NCBI GenBank assembly: GCA_029863175.1
Contig: JAOTVX010000005.1
Span: 62,001-126,000, forward strand
Direction: 5' to 3'
Origin: Betaproteobacteria bacterium
GTDB taxonomy: Bacteria > Pseudomonadota > Gammaproteobacteria > Burkholderiales > SG8-41
DNA: 64,000 nt
Part shown: positions 41,315 through 50,860 of the stretch, in pieces
Layout: every line of letters starts with the position of its first letter
Position numbering within the stretch: position 1 is the stretch's first letter
Program-made: the position numbers and the translations under genes
The notes under the pieces: model-generated
Databases searched by the model: none
Seen by the model: only the letters and a program-made list of their open reading frames with translations
What the model was told of the DNA's origin: nothing

Positions 41315-44300
41315 ACGCAGCGGCCGAGTCCGATCTCGATGCGCGCCGCAGCGCGCTCGACCCCGCGCGCTCGTTCATCGTGCAGGCCCCGGCGGGCTCG
41401 GGCAAGACGGAGCTCCTGATCCAGCGTTACCTGCGGTTGCTGGCGCGCGTCGATCATCCCGAGGAGATCGTCGCGATCACGTTTACCCGCAAGGCGGCCG
41501 GCGAAATGCGCGAGCGCGTGCTAAGGGCCTTTGACGACGCGCGGGCCGGCAAAGCGCCCGCGAGCGACCACGAGAAAACGACGCTCGCGCTCGCGGCCGA
41601 AGCGCTCGCCCGCGATTCGGAGGCCCGGTGGGGCGTCACCGAGAACCCGGTGCGGCTGCGTATCCAGACCATCGACTCGTTGTGCTCGGCGCTCACGCGC
41701 CAGATGCCGATGCTGTCGCGGTTCGGCTCGCAGCCGGACAGCATCGAGGACGCATCCGAACTGTATCTCGACGCGGCGCGCGCGACCGTCGAGCTCGTCG
41801 AGGGCGACGAAGCCGTCGCGCAGGACATCGAGCGGCTGCTCGCGCATCTCGACAATGATGCCGGGCACATCGAGACGCTGCTCGCCGACATGCTGAGGCG
41901 CCGCGATCACTGGCTGCGCCACGTGCACGGCAAGGAGCGCGCGGAATTGGAGGCGGCGCTGCAGAACATGAGGCGCAACGCGCTCGAACGCGTGCGCGAA
42001 CGGCTGCCGGCGGAAGCGCGGGTGGAGTGGACGTTGCTGGCCGACTATGTCCTCGGCAACCTCGGTCACGGGAAATTCACGGACAGCATCGAGGGCTGGA
42101 CCCCGCTTGCCCGCGGTTTTCTGACCGGCAATGGCGATTGGCGGCAGAGGCTCACGAAGAATGAAGGGTTCCCCGCCGGAAAGCCGGCGCAGCCCTGGAA
42201 GGACCGCGCGCTGGCACTGTTTCAAGCGCTCAACTCACACGACAGCTTCCTCGCCGCTCTGGCCGACATGCGCAAGCTTCCCCCGGAAAAATACAGTGAA
42301 GAGCAGTGGGAAGTGCTCGGCGCCATCATGCGGCTGCTGCCGCGAGCAGCCGCTCAGTTGAAGCTCGTGTTCCAGGCGCGCGGCTGTGTCGATTTCACCG
42401 AGGTTGCGCAGGGCGCGCTGCTGGCGCTGGGCGGCGTGGAAGCGCCGAGCGACCTCGCGCTCGCGCTCGATTACCGGATACGCCACCTGTTGGTCGACGA
42501 GTTCCAGGACACCTCAATCAGCCAGTACGAGTTGATCGCGAAGCTCACCGCCGGATGGGATCCCGGGGACGGGCGCACCGTGTTCGCGGTCGGCGACCCG
42601 ATGCAGTCGATCTATCGCTTCCGCGAGGCTGAGGTCGGGCTATTTTTGCGCGCGCGCGCCGCGGGCATCGCTGGCGTCGAGGTGAATGCGATCAGCCTTT
42701 CAGCCAATTTCCGCTCGCAGGCGGGCATCGTCGAGTGGGTCAACGATACGTTCGCGCGGGTAATGCCGGAGCGGGAGGACGTCGCCATCGCCTCGGTGCC
42801 GTACACGGCGTCGGTTGCAACGCGCGCGGCGTTGCCCGAGGCGGCGGTCAGCGTGTACCCGTTCTTCAATAACGATCGCGTGGCGGAAGCGGCAAGCGTG
42901 GTCGAGATCGTCTCCCAGGCGCGGCGCGAGAACGCGGATGCGGACATCGCGATCTTGGTGCGCAACCGCGGCCACCTGAGTGAGATCGTGCCGCAGCTCA
43001 AGGACGCGGGGCTGCGCTTCCGTGCGATCGAGATCGAGCCGCTCGGCCACCGCCCCGTCGTGCAGGACCTGCTGGCACTGACGCGGGCGCTCTCGCACCC
43101 GGCCGACCGGCTGGCCTGGCTCGCGATTCTGCGCGCGCCGTGGTGCGGGTTGACGCTCGCCGATCTCAGTGCGCTGGCCGGCGGCGACGTGAAGCGCACG
43201 GTATGGGAGCTGATGAACGACGGCGCTCGCGTCGCGGCGTTGTGCGCCGATGGCCGCGCTCGGTTGCAACGGGTGCATGCCGTATTGCAGGCGGGCCTGG
43301 ATGACCGCTGCCGCGGCTCGCTGCGCGGCCGCACGGCCGGGGTCTGGTTCGCGCTCTCCGGCCCCGCCTGCGTCGAGGACGCGACCGATCTCGAGGACGC
43401 CGAGATCTACTTTGACTATCTCGAATCGCATGAAGAAGCGGGTGAGATTGCTGATCCCGTGGCGTTCGAGGAAGGGATCGCCGATCTCTACGCGTTGCCG
43501 GACCTGCAGGCGGACGAGCGGCTCCAGATCATGACCATACACAAGGCGAAGGGCCTTCAATTCGACACGGTGATCGTGCCTGGCCTGGGTCGTGCGCCGC
43601 GTGGCGACGAAAGCAGATTGTTCCTGTGGATGGAGCAGCCGAGCAGGAACGGGGACGGCGCCGCCGACTTGCTGCTCGCGCCGATCCACGAGACCGGCGC
43701 GGACGACGATCCAATCTACCGCTGGCTGCGGACGCTCGAGGCCGAGAAAGAACGTCTCGAAAGCGGCCGTCTGCTCTATGTTGCCGCCACGCGCGCGAGG
43801 CAGCGGCTGCACCTGCTCGGCGATGCGCGCCTGGTTGTCGGCGATGACGGCGTGCCCGGCGTGAAGGCGCCGGGCGAGAGAACGCTCCTCAACCAGCTCT
43901 GGCCGATGGTCGAGCCGGTCTATGCCGAGGCGGCGCGGCGCGTGGCTGAATCTTCGCCGCCCCCGGCGGCGGAGGGCGCTGCAGGAAATGATATCGATCA
44001 ATCCCTGCGCCGCATCGCTTCCGGCTGGCAACCGCCTTCTCCACCGGCGCGTGTCGAGTGGGCGCCGCCCCGGGATCGGGTGCGCGCCCGGGACCAAATC
44101 GAGTTCTCGTGGGTAGGCGAGACCGCACGGCACATCGGCAGCGTCGTGCATCGCTGGCTGCAGCGGATCGCCGCCGACGGCCTTGCGAGCTGGGACGCGG
44201 CCCGGGTCAATGCGCTGCGGAAAACGTTCAGGGACGAGCTGGTCGTGTGCGGCTTACAGACCGGCGCGGTGGAAGTTGCAAGCGAGCGCGTGGCGGCGAC

Positions 44301-44640
44301 GCTTGCGCAAACGCTGGCGGACCTGCGCGGGCGCTGGGTGCTAGGCGCGCATGCGCACGCGCAATCGGAACTGCGGCTCACCGGAGCGGCCGCCGGCGAG
44401 GTCGTGAGCGTTGTGATCGACCGTACCTTCGTGGATGAGAGCGGCACGCGCTGGATCGTGGACTACAAGACCGGCGTGCACGAAGGCGCCGATGTCGAAG
44501 CCTTCCTCGACCGGGAACGGGAGCGCTACCGGCCGCAACTTGAGCGCTATGCGATGCTCATGCGCGGCCTAGGCGACCGCCCGATCCGTCTCGGGCTCTA
44601 TTTCCCGCTGCTGGGCGGCTGGCGCGAGTGGGAAGGATAA
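41311..44640 (+). CDS. AddA-like UvrD-family helicase-nuclease
   Basis: A 1109-residue superfamily 1 helicase with C-terminal nuclease. Walker A APAGSGKT is at residues 26-33, motif Ia ITFTRKAAGEM, motif II LLVDEFQDTS, motif III VGDPMQSIYRFR, motif V IMTIHKAKGLQFD and motif VI YVAATRARQRLHLLG. The nuclease motif WIVDYKTG lies near the end. With the overlapping AddB-like gene it forms an end-resection complex comparable to AddAB or RecBCD. No recC or recD gene is adjacent. Confidence 0.9.
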   Translation: MNAAAESDLDARRSALDPARSFIVQAPAGSGKTELLIQRYLRLLARVDHPEEIVAITFTRKAAGEMRERVLRAFDDARAGKAPASDHEKTTLALAAEALARDSEARWGVTENPVRLRIQTIDSLCSALTRQMPMLSRFGSQPDSIEDASELYLDAARATVELVEGDEAVAQDIERLLAHLDNDAGHIETLLADMLRRRDHWLRHVHGKERAELEAALQNMRRNALERVRERLPAEARVEWTLLADYVLGNLGHGKFTDSIEGWTPLARGFLTGNGDWRQRLTKNEGFPAGKPAQPWKDRALALFQALNSHDSFLAALADMRKLPPEKYSEEQWEVLGAIMRLLPRAAAQLKLVFQARGCVDFTEVAQGALLALGGVEAPSDLALALDYRIRHLLVDEFQDTSISQYELIAKLTAGWDPGDGRTVFAVGDPMQSIYRFREAEVGLFLRARAAGIAGVEVNAISLSANFRSQAGIVEWVNDTFARVMPEREDVAIASVPYTASVATRAALPEAAVSVYPFFNNDRVAEAASVVEIVSQARRENADADIAILVRNRGHLSEIVPQLKDAGLRFRAIEIEPLGHRPVVQDLLALTRALSHPADRLAWLAILRAPWCGLTLADLSALAGGDVKRTVWELMNDGARVAALCADGRARLQRVHAVLQAGLDDRCRGSLRGRTAGVWFALSGPACVEDATDLEDAEIYFDYLESHEEAGEIADPVAFEEGIADLYALPDLQADERLQIMTIHKAKGLQFDTVIVPGLGRAPRGDESRLFLWMEQPSRNGDGAADLLLAPIHETGADDDPIYRWLRTLEAEKERLESGRLLYVAATRARQRLHLLGDARLVVGDDGVPGVKAPGERTLLNQLWPMVEPVYAEAARRVAESSPPPAAEGAAGNDIDQSLRRIASGWQPPSPPARVEWAPPRDRVRARDQIEFSWVGETARHIGSVVHRWLQRIAADGLASWDAARVNALRKTFRDELVVCGLQTGAVEVASERVAATLAQTLADLRGRWVLGAHAHAQSELRLTGAAAGEVVSVVIDRTFVDESGTRWIVDYKTGVHEGADVEAFLDRERERYRPQLERYAMLMRGLGDRPIRLGLYFPLLGGWREWEG

Positions 44641-44774
44641 GGCGGAAGGCAGAAAGCAGAAAGAAGTCAAACTACTCATCTGGCGTAGCTCTGACTTAAT
44701 TCGACAGACAGCGAACGAAGCTGAACATCTGGAAACGACCCAAAGTTATGCCAGGGGTTCGGCTCCACAACGGC

Positions 44775-45752
44775 TCAATTTATTGGTTTCAGTCCGAGCT
44801 CCTTGATCAGTTTCGCCCACTTGGCCGTCTCGGCGCGCAATAACGCTTCGAACTCCTCCGGTGAACTCGCCACGGGCTCGTTTCCCAAAATCCGCAGCTT
44901 CTCCTTCGCCTCCGGGCTAAACAGGCCGCGCTTCGTCTCAATAGACAGCCGGCGTATGATATCAGCCGGCGTTCCGGCCGGTGCATAGAAGCCGTACCAG
45001 CCATTCACGACGAAACCGGGAACGCCCGCTTCGCTGATTCTAGGCAACTTTGGGAACGCCGGGGCCCGCTTCGCCCCGGTCACGCCCAAGGCGCGGACCC
45101 GGCCAGCTTTCACATGGGGGCCCACCGAGTTGGTGCTGCCGATGGTGCAATCGATCTCGCCGGCAATGACCGCGGTAATAGAGGCAGCCGAACCTTTGAA
45201 CGGTACATGCACCCACTTGATGCCAGCCATCGCCGAGAAAAGTTCGACTGTGAGATGATTGCCGCCGCCGGTGCCCGAGGAACCGTAGTTGAGTACGCCC
45301 GGCCGGGCCTTGGCCAGCGCGATAAGCTCCTTGACCGTTTTCACCGGCACCGAGCGGTGGCAAGCGAGAATATAATTTGCGTGAGCAAGATCCGAGATCA
45401 AGATAAAGTCCTTGAACGGATCGTATTTCAATTTGGAGCGCATGGTGGGGTTGATGGACATTTCGAACGCCGACACCAAAAACGTGTAGCCGTTTGGCGC
45501 CGCATGTGCTGCAAGCTCGGCGCCGATAGTGCCGGCAGCCCCCGTTCTGTTATCGACCACGAACTTGCTGGCAATGTTTTTATTGAATTGTTCGGCAAGA
45601 ACGCGCGCTACGGTGTCGGCGCCGCCACCCGGCGCAAACGGTACAATTATGCGCACCGTTCGCTCAGGCCAGGTCTGTGCCCCAGCAGGTGCAGCGAGTA
45701 TGCAGGCAGCCGCCATCGCCAGCGCACGCGCGATTCCGAGTTCGGATTTCAT
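44775..45752 (-). CDS. Bug-family TTT substrate-binding protein
   Basis: A 325-residue periplasmic receptor of the Bug/TctC family, which binds carboxylates for tripartite tricarboxylate transport or sensing. It has a signal peptide (about 1-24), then WPERTVRIIVPFAPGGGADT and the conserved VDNRTGAAGTIGAELAAHAA. ATG 45752 follows GGAGGAAAA; a longer frame starts in non-coding DNA. No tctA/tctB membrane genes are nearby, as is common for Bug orphans. The TauD-type dioxygenase gene upstream suggests a catabolic context. Confidence 0.92.
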   Translation of the reverse strand: MKSELGIARALAMAAACILAAPAGAQTWPERTVRIIVPFAPGGGADTVARVLAEQFNKNIASKFVVDNRTGAAGTIGAELAAHAAPNGYTFLVSAFEMSINPTMRSKLKYDPFKDFILISDLAHANYILACHRSVPVKTVKELIALAKARPGVLNYGSSGTGGGNHLTVELFSAMAGIKWVHVPFKGSAASITAVIAGEIDCTIGSTNSVGPHVKAGRVRALGVTGAKRAPAFPKLPRISEAGVPGFVVNGWYGFYAPAGTPADIIRRLSIETKRGLFSPEAKEKLRILGNEPVASSPEEFEALLRAETAKWAKLIKELGLKPIN

Positions 45753-45921
45753 ATTTTCCTCCGTCGATGGTGAATTTCTAATCGCGCCAGCAGATGCCCA
45801 TTGAGCTCTGGTGCGCCTATGGAAAACTAGTCCAGATTCACGAAAACGCAGCAATACTCTACAACAACCGACAGCAAGTGTTTATAGGGAAAAACATACC
45901 AAGAGTAGCTGCCAGCACTCA

Positions 45922-46896
45922 TCACCTGGGGGCAACCACCGGTTCCCCCTTGATAGTCGTGCGATGCATGATGCGCCGCTGGGCGTGATCGATCTCCGTG
46001 CGGTAGTGCATGCAGCAACGGTTGTCCCACAGCACGATATCGCCGACCCGCCAGATATGCGTCCACGCATATTTGGGCTGCGTTGCGTGTGCCCAGAGCT
46101 TGTCCAGCAATGTTTCGCTCTCTTCGTTCGGCAGACCGATGATGTAGTTCGAGGGCCAGACGCGCCGGCGGCCGAGGTAAAGCGCGCGTTTCCCCGTCAC
46201 CGGGTGGACGCGAACCAGCGGATGCTTCGGCCCCGGCACTTCCTCCGGCCGGGTGGGCAGTGTCACTCCGGGCCGCAGTACGCCGGCACTGTTGCGCGTC
46301 GCATCGTGCACCTGATATTTGCCTTCGATTGCGCGCTTGAGCTCGGCAGGAAGCTCGTCGTACGCAAGGTACTGGTTGTTGAACGAGGTGTCGCCGCCGC
46401 CGTTGGTCGGCACTTCGAGCGAGTACAGCATGCTCCCGGCGGGCGGGACCTCCACGTAGGAATTGTCGCTGTGCCACACGACCTCGAGACTGCCCAGGCC
46501 CGAGTTCTCGCGCACCGGGTTGCCGTGCTTATCGACGTTGGCAATGATGCTGACGCTCGCATGCCGCGACAGCGTGTGTGCGTTGTCGACTTTCGTGCCG
46601 ACGTCCAGATAGTATTTGCGCGCGGCGGCCTCGTGCGGTGGGCCGAAAATGCCCGAGGTGGCGAGCAGCTGCTCATCGTCGATATGTTGGTCGCGAAAGA
46701 GCAGCACCATGTGATCGGCCCACGCTTTGCGCAACGCTTCCTTCACCTCTTCCGGTACGGGCCGCGAGAGATCGAGGCCGCGTATCTCCGCGCCGAGCGC
46801 GGCACCGGTCGGGATGACGTCAAGAGTATCCAGCGTGTTGAGGCGCTCACGCGAGGAAGCGCGAGCGGCCGCGGTATCGGTGTTCAACATTTTCAT
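45922..46896 (-). CDS. TauD/TfdA-family dioxygenase
   Basis: A 324-residue Fe(II)/2-oxoglutarate dioxygenase. The iron ligands appear as WHSDNSY (His and Asp) and the distal His in RRIMHRTTI, with an Arg nearby for 2-oxoglutarate. Family members oxidise taurine, 2,4-D or alkyl sulfates; the substrate is unknown. It lies between a Bug receptor gene and a broken SDR, on the same strand, which suggests degradation of an organic acid or xenobiotic. Confidence 0.9.
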   Translation of the reverse strand: MKMLNTDTAAARASSRERLNTLDTLDVIPTGAALGAEIRGLDLSRPVPEEVKEALRKAWADHMVLLFRDQHIDDEQLLATSGIFGPPHEAAARKYYLDVGTKVDNAHTLSRHASVSIIANVDKHGNPVRENSGLGSLEVVWHSDNSYVEVPPAGSMLYSLEVPTNGGGDTSFNNQYLAYDELPAELKRAIEGKYQVHDATRNSAGVLRPGVTLPTRPEEVPGPKHPLVRVHPVTGKRALYLGRRRVWPSNYIIGLPNEESETLLDKLWAHATQPKYAWTHIWRVGDIVLWDNRCCMHYRTEIDHAQRRIMHRTTIKGEPVVAPR

Positions 46897-46957
46897 TCAG
46901 TGTGTCCTTTGCGCAAGTGATTCTCTTCCTGTGCGTGTCGAGCGTATCACAACTTTT

Positions 46958-47703
46958 TTAATGAACGACATAGCCGCCGTCGACCACCAGTGCGTGTCCT
47001 GCCACGTAGGCCGCGTCTTTCGAGACCAGGAAAGCCACCACTCCGGCCACCTCCTCGACGGTCCCGAATCGCCCGATCGGGACGTCGCGCGCGCGCTGCT
47101 CGAGTTCGCCCGGGTTGCGGCCCGCGAGGAAGCCTTCGGTGGAGATCGGGCCGGGGCACACGGCGTTGACGTGGATGTTCTTGGCGGAGAGCTCGAGCGC
47201 CATCGAGCGCGTCAGCTGGATGAGCCCCGCCTTCGTAAGGTTGTAGACCGCGCCGTAGCGCGAGGCGACGATACCGAGCTGGCTAGCCATGTGGATCACG
47301 TGACCGCCGCCCTGCGCAAGCATGATGGCACCACCGCCTGGCTCGCAAAAAACGGCGCGCGCAGATTCACAGTGACGAGCCGGTCGAACTCCTCGTGTGA
47401 AAACTCACCGAAGGCCTTGCGTACGCGCAGGCCCGCGTTGTTCACCAGGATGTCAATGCGCTTCATCCGCTGGTGGCAGGCGGCGATCATCTTCTCGGGT
47501 TCGTCGAGGCGCGTGAGATCGTGGATGCCCCACGCGGGGTCCGGCGCGCCGGCCTTGCGGCAGGTGGCGGCGGTTTCCTCGAGCTCGGCCTCGGTACCGT
47601 CGGCCGCAAGGTAGATCGCGGCGCCTTCGGAGGCAAGCCGCAGGGCGACTGCGCGGCCGATGCCGCGCGAGGCGCCCGTGACTGCCGCTCCGGCGAGCCC
47701 CCT
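46958..47703 (-). pseudogene. Frameshifted SDR gene
   Basis: Two overlapping minus-strand frames together make one SDR. The first has GLAGAAVTGASRGIGRAVAL, RIDILVNNAGLRVRKAFGEF and VNLRAPFFASQAVVP; the second has IMLAQGGGHVIHMASQLG, YNLTKAG and ends VDGGYVVH. A missing base near 47326-47330 shifts the frame after QAVVP. No start codon lies between the upstream TAG (47704-47706) and the Rossmann strand, so the N-terminus is also damaged. A sequencing error could explain the shift but not the lost start. Confidence 0.8.
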
Positions 47704-47755
47704 CTACCCGCCGTGCGGGAAGAAGGGACTGCCCGCGGATTCAATGAAGCGCGGC

Positions 47756-48730
47756 TTAGTTGACCGTCAAGCCGGAGTCGCGGATGACCTTGCCCCAGGA
47801 CTTCACTTCATCCAGCACGTGCTGCTTGAACTGGGCCTGGGTGAAGGTGGATGACTCTGCCGCGTTCTGCGTGAGCACGGCCTTGAAACGCGGGTTCTGT
47901 GTCGCCTTCATGACCTCATTGTGCAGCCGCGCCGTGATCTGCTTGGGCACGCGCGCCGGCGAGAAGAATCCGGTGTTACAGCCCATCACGAATCCGGGGA
48001 TGACTTCCGCGACCGCCGGGACATCGGGCCACAGCGGCGAGCGCTTGGGCAGCGTGATGCCGAGGAGCTTCAACCGCTTGGCCTTGATGTGGGGGATGGC
48101 AGCGGAAATGCACGAGAAGTACGCCTGCGCCTCCCCCGAGACCATCGCCGCGGTGGCCGGGCTGCCGCCCTTGTAGGGCACGAGCAGAGCCTGGATGCCG
48201 GTCTCGATCTTGAAGCGCTCGTAGGTGAGGTGCGTGATCGAGCCCGGGCCCGAGGACGCGAACGGCAGCTTGCCGGGGTTTGCCTTCGCGTACTTGATGA
48301 GCTCCTGGATCGAGTTCACGGGGAGCTTGGGATAGACCACGAGCACGGTCGGCGAGCGCGACGGCAGCGCGATTGGCTCGATGGCCTTCACCGGATCGTA
48401 GTTCAGCGTTTTCTTGTGCAGCGTCGCGCTGATCGCCATGCTCGGCACGTCGGTCATGAGGAGCGTGTAGCCATCCGGGTTCGCATGTGCGGCGATTCCA
48501 ACACCGAGCGTGCCGGCGGCGCCGGGACGGTTGTCCGCGACGATCTGCTGGCCAAGCGAAGCGGAAAGGATCTGGCCGAGCGTGCGCGAGATGACGTCGG
48601 TGATGCCGCCGGGGGGCCAGGGAACGATGAGACGCATGGGGCGCGTCGGATATTGCTGTGCGCTTGCCGGCACGAAAACGGGCAATAAAACGATCGCGAG
48701 CAGCAGGCTTGCAGCTTTAGCGGCTTTCAT
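47756..48730 (-). CDS. Bug-family TTT substrate-binding protein
   Basis: A 324-residue TctC-like periplasmic receptor, paralogous to that at 44.8 kb. A signal peptide (about 1-25) precedes YPTRPMRLIVPWPPGGITDV and VADNRPGAAGTLGVGIAAHA. ATG 48730 is preferred over 48736 because AGGAGG lies seven bases before it but only one base before the other. It diverges from the SDR at 49.0 kb and lies upstream of the broken SDR on the same strand. Confidence 0.92.
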   Translation of the reverse strand: MKAAKAASLLLAIVLLPVFVPASAQQYPTRPMRLIVPWPPGGITDVISRTLGQILSASLGQQIVADNRPGAAGTLGVGIAAHANPDGYTLLMTDVPSMAISATLHKKTLNYDPVKAIEPIALPSRSPTVLVVYPKLPVNSIQELIKYAKANPGKLPFASSGPGSITHLTYERFKIETGIQALLVPYKGGSPATAAMVSGEAQAYFSCISAAIPHIKAKRLKLLGITLPKRSPLWPDVPAVAEVIPGFVMGCNTGFFSPARVPKQITARLHNEVMKATQNPRFKAVLTQNAAESSTFTQAQFKQHVLDEVKSWGKVIRDSGLTVN

Positions 48731-49005
48731 GGTCATACCTCCTGATTTGCGGTGTCGGGGTGCGGCCTTTCGTGACCGCGTCTTCCTGTGCTGGTTCGAT
48801 CGGCGCAGTCATCGGCTGCCCGACGCGCTCTCTTGCGGAAGCCACACATGTTCGGCGTACGAAAGCGGAAACCATGTTAGAACTCCGCCAGATTGCATGT
48901 CAACAAGATCAACAGCGATGTGCCCGTCCGTGATCCCGCCCTCTGACATGGCCCGCGTTATACTGAACGGCCCTGAACGAATTTTCCGCGAGAGAAGAGG
49001 AGCGC

Positions 49006-49737
49006 ATGAAACTGCTGGAAGGAAAAACCGCCGTAATAACGGGCGGCGGAGGAGGCTTGAGCCGCTGTTACGGGCGCGCTCTCGCCCGAGCCGGTGCGGC
49101 CCTAGCGGTATCCGATATCAACGTCGAGGCCGCCAAGGCCACGAGCGATGCCATCATCAAGGAGGGCGGCCGGGCGATCACGGTGCAGGCCGATGTCACC
49201 AAGGCGGCCGAGGTCGAGCGCCTGCTCGATCGCGCCGAGGCCGAGCTAGGACCGCTCGACATCATGCTTAACGTCGCAGGGATATTTCCGCGCGTGCCGC
49301 TAGTGGATATGACGGAGGAGGTCTGGGACCAGGTCATCGCGATCAACCTAAGGAGCGTCTACCTCTGCTCCCGCGCGGCGATCAGGCGCATGCTTCCCCG
49401 CAAACGGGGGGTGGTCGTGAGCGCGTCCTCCGGAACCGGGATCCGCGGCCAGCCGAGAGGGTCAGCCTACGCTGCTTCCAAGGCCGGAATCATCGGCTTC
49501 ACGCGCGCGGTCTCGCTCGAGTTGAAGGATACGGGCGTGCGCATCAATTGCTTCGGACCCGGTGCAACCGACACGCCGCTGTGGCGGGTTGGCAAGAGCG
49601 AGGAAGAGATCAAGCGCCTGCTCGCGGCCGGCTACGTCTATCAGCCGGATGATTTTTCGAACGTCGTCGTCTTTCTGGCTAGTGATCTTTCCTGGCCGCT
49701 CAACGGCGAATTCATCAGCCGCGATCTCCATCGCTAG
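49006..49737 (+). CDS. Short-chain dehydrogenase/reductase
   Basis: A 243-residue NAD(P)-dependent SDR. TGGGGGLS replaces the usual TGxxxGIG, followed by VAGIFPRVPL in place of the standard NNAG loop (NVAG). The catalytic Ser is in VSASSGTG and Tyr/Lys in YAASKAG. The C-terminus, ..NGEFISRDLHR, lacks the common VDGG end. ATG 49006 has GAGGAG upstream. Diverges from a Bug receptor gene, so it may act on the same compound. Confidence 0.85.
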   Translation: MKLLEGKTAVITGGGGGLSRCYGRALARAGAALAVSDINVEAAKATSDAIIKEGGRAITVQADVTKAAEVERLLDRAEAELGPLDIMLNVAGIFPRVPLVDMTEEVWDQVIAINLRSVYLCSRAAIRRMLPRKRGVVVSASSGTGIRGQPRGSAYAASKAGIIGFTRAVSLELKDTGVRINCFGPGATDTPLWRVGKSEEEIKRLLAAGYVYQPDDFSNVVVFLASDLSWPLNGEFISRDLHR

Positions 49738-49757
49738 CTTTGCGCGGACAGGCGGGA

Positions 49758-49912
49758 ACTGGTGATGGGTGGTGGTGATGAGGCCCGCCCGAAGCCAGGA
49801 GGATGAAGGTCCTACCCGGGTGATGGGTGATGGGTGATGCATGATGCGTGACGATGTCCGATTCACGATTTACGGCAGTTCCGATCTACTCGCCACTCAC
49901 CATTCACGCTTT
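49758..49912. repeat. GGTGATGG word array with TCACGCTTT end
   Basis: ACTGGTGATGGGTGGTGGTG, then GGGTGATGGGTGATGGGTGA (49819-49838), CGATTTACGGCAGTTC (49866-49881) and CCACTCACCATTCACGCTTT to 49912. It lies between convergent SDR genes. CGATTTAYGGCAGTTC recurs at 50804-50819 on the other side of the next gene. Confidence 0.75.
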
Positions 49913-49923
49913 ATCAGACGTGG

Positions 49924-50661
49924 TCAGTTGAAGTGATATCCCCCATTCACATGCACCGTCTGCCCAGTCATGTAGGGATTGCTCGCCACCATTATGACTG
50001 CTGCCGCGACTTCCTCGACCGTACCGAGGCGCCCGAGGGGCACCTTCGCCGCGATTTCATCCCGCTGCGAGGCGATCATCTCGGTGTCGATGAGCGAGGG
50101 CGCCACCGCGTTGACCGTGATGCCATGCTTCACCAGGCGTGACGCGTAGCCGCGCGTCAAGCCTTCCATCCCGGCCTTCGAAGCATTGTAGTGCACGCCG
50201 AACACGCCGGCGCCGCGCGCTGCGCCGGAGGAAATGTTGACGATGCGCCCCCAGCCACGCGCGCGCATGCCGGGCCATACGGCCTGCGTGCAGAGGAAGG
50301 CGGACTTGAGGTTGGTCGCGATCGTGTGATCGAAGTCGGCCTCGGTGATCTCTTCGATGGGGTGGAGGAGCGCGACGCCTGCGTTGTTCACGAGAATGTC
50401 GATCGGGCCGAGCGTCTTCTCGATGGTCGAGATCAGGGTCGCGACAGCCTTTGCGTCGGACACGTCGGCCCCGAGGGCCGTGGCCTTGCGGCCCATCTGC
50501 CCGACGGCGGCAACGGTCGCTTCGGCGTCGCTCTTACGCTCGCGGTAGTTGACGGCGATATTGACGCCCGCTTCGGCGAGCGCAATCGCGATCGCCTTGC
50601 CGATGCCGCGGGAGGCGCCGGTGACGAGGGCGGTGCGGGAGTTGAGGGATGGCGTGGGCAT
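49924..50661 (-). CDS. Short-chain dehydrogenase, FabG-like
   Basis: A 245-residue SDR resembling 3-ketoacyl reductases. TGASRGIG is near residues 15-22, NNAG at about 91-94, NISSGAARG with the catalytic Ser, YNASKAG with Tyr/Lys, and the C-terminal VHVNGGYHFN. Substrate is unknown; phaB- or fabG-like activity is possible. Both flanks carry related repeat arrays. Confidence 0.88.
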   Translation of the reverse strand: MPTPSLNSRTALVTGASRGIGKAIAIALAEAGVNIAVNYRERKSDAEATVAAVGQMGRKATALGADVSDAKAVATLISTIEKTLGPIDILVNNAGVALLHPIEEITEADFDHTIATNLKSAFLCTQAVWPGMRARGWGRIVNISSGAARGAGVFGVHYNASKAGMEGLTRGYASRLVKHGITVNAVAPSLIDTEMIASQRDEIAAKVPLGRLGTVEEVAAAVIMVASNPYMTGQTVHVNGGYHFN

Positions 50662-50689
50662 TATCTATCTTCTATGCGTGAGGGGGCCG

Positions 50690-50850
50690 GCCCGAAGGCA
50701 GACGGCAGAAGGATGAAGGATGAAGAATGAAGAATGAAGAATGAAGAATGAAGAATGAAGGTCATAGCCGGGTATTGGGTATTGGGTATTGGGTGATGAT
50801 TTCCGATTTATGGCAGTTCAGGACGATTCGCCATTTGCGCTTTTGAGAGA
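50690..50850. repeat. GAAGAATGAAGAATG and GGGTATTGGGTATTG arrays
   Basis: GGCAGACGGCAGAAGGATGA then at least five GAAGAAT units (50714-50760). Next come three GGGTATT units (50770-50790), then CGATTTATGGCAGTTC (50804-50819), shared with 49866-49881. One-armed relative to other elements. Confidence 0.75.
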
Positions 50851-50860
50851 TAGTTGTGGG

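Noticed and set aside
50690..50790. Tandem GAAGAAT and GGGTATT units as a possible CRISPR array
   Set aside because: Units are seven bases without spacers of constant length, and no cas genes are present.
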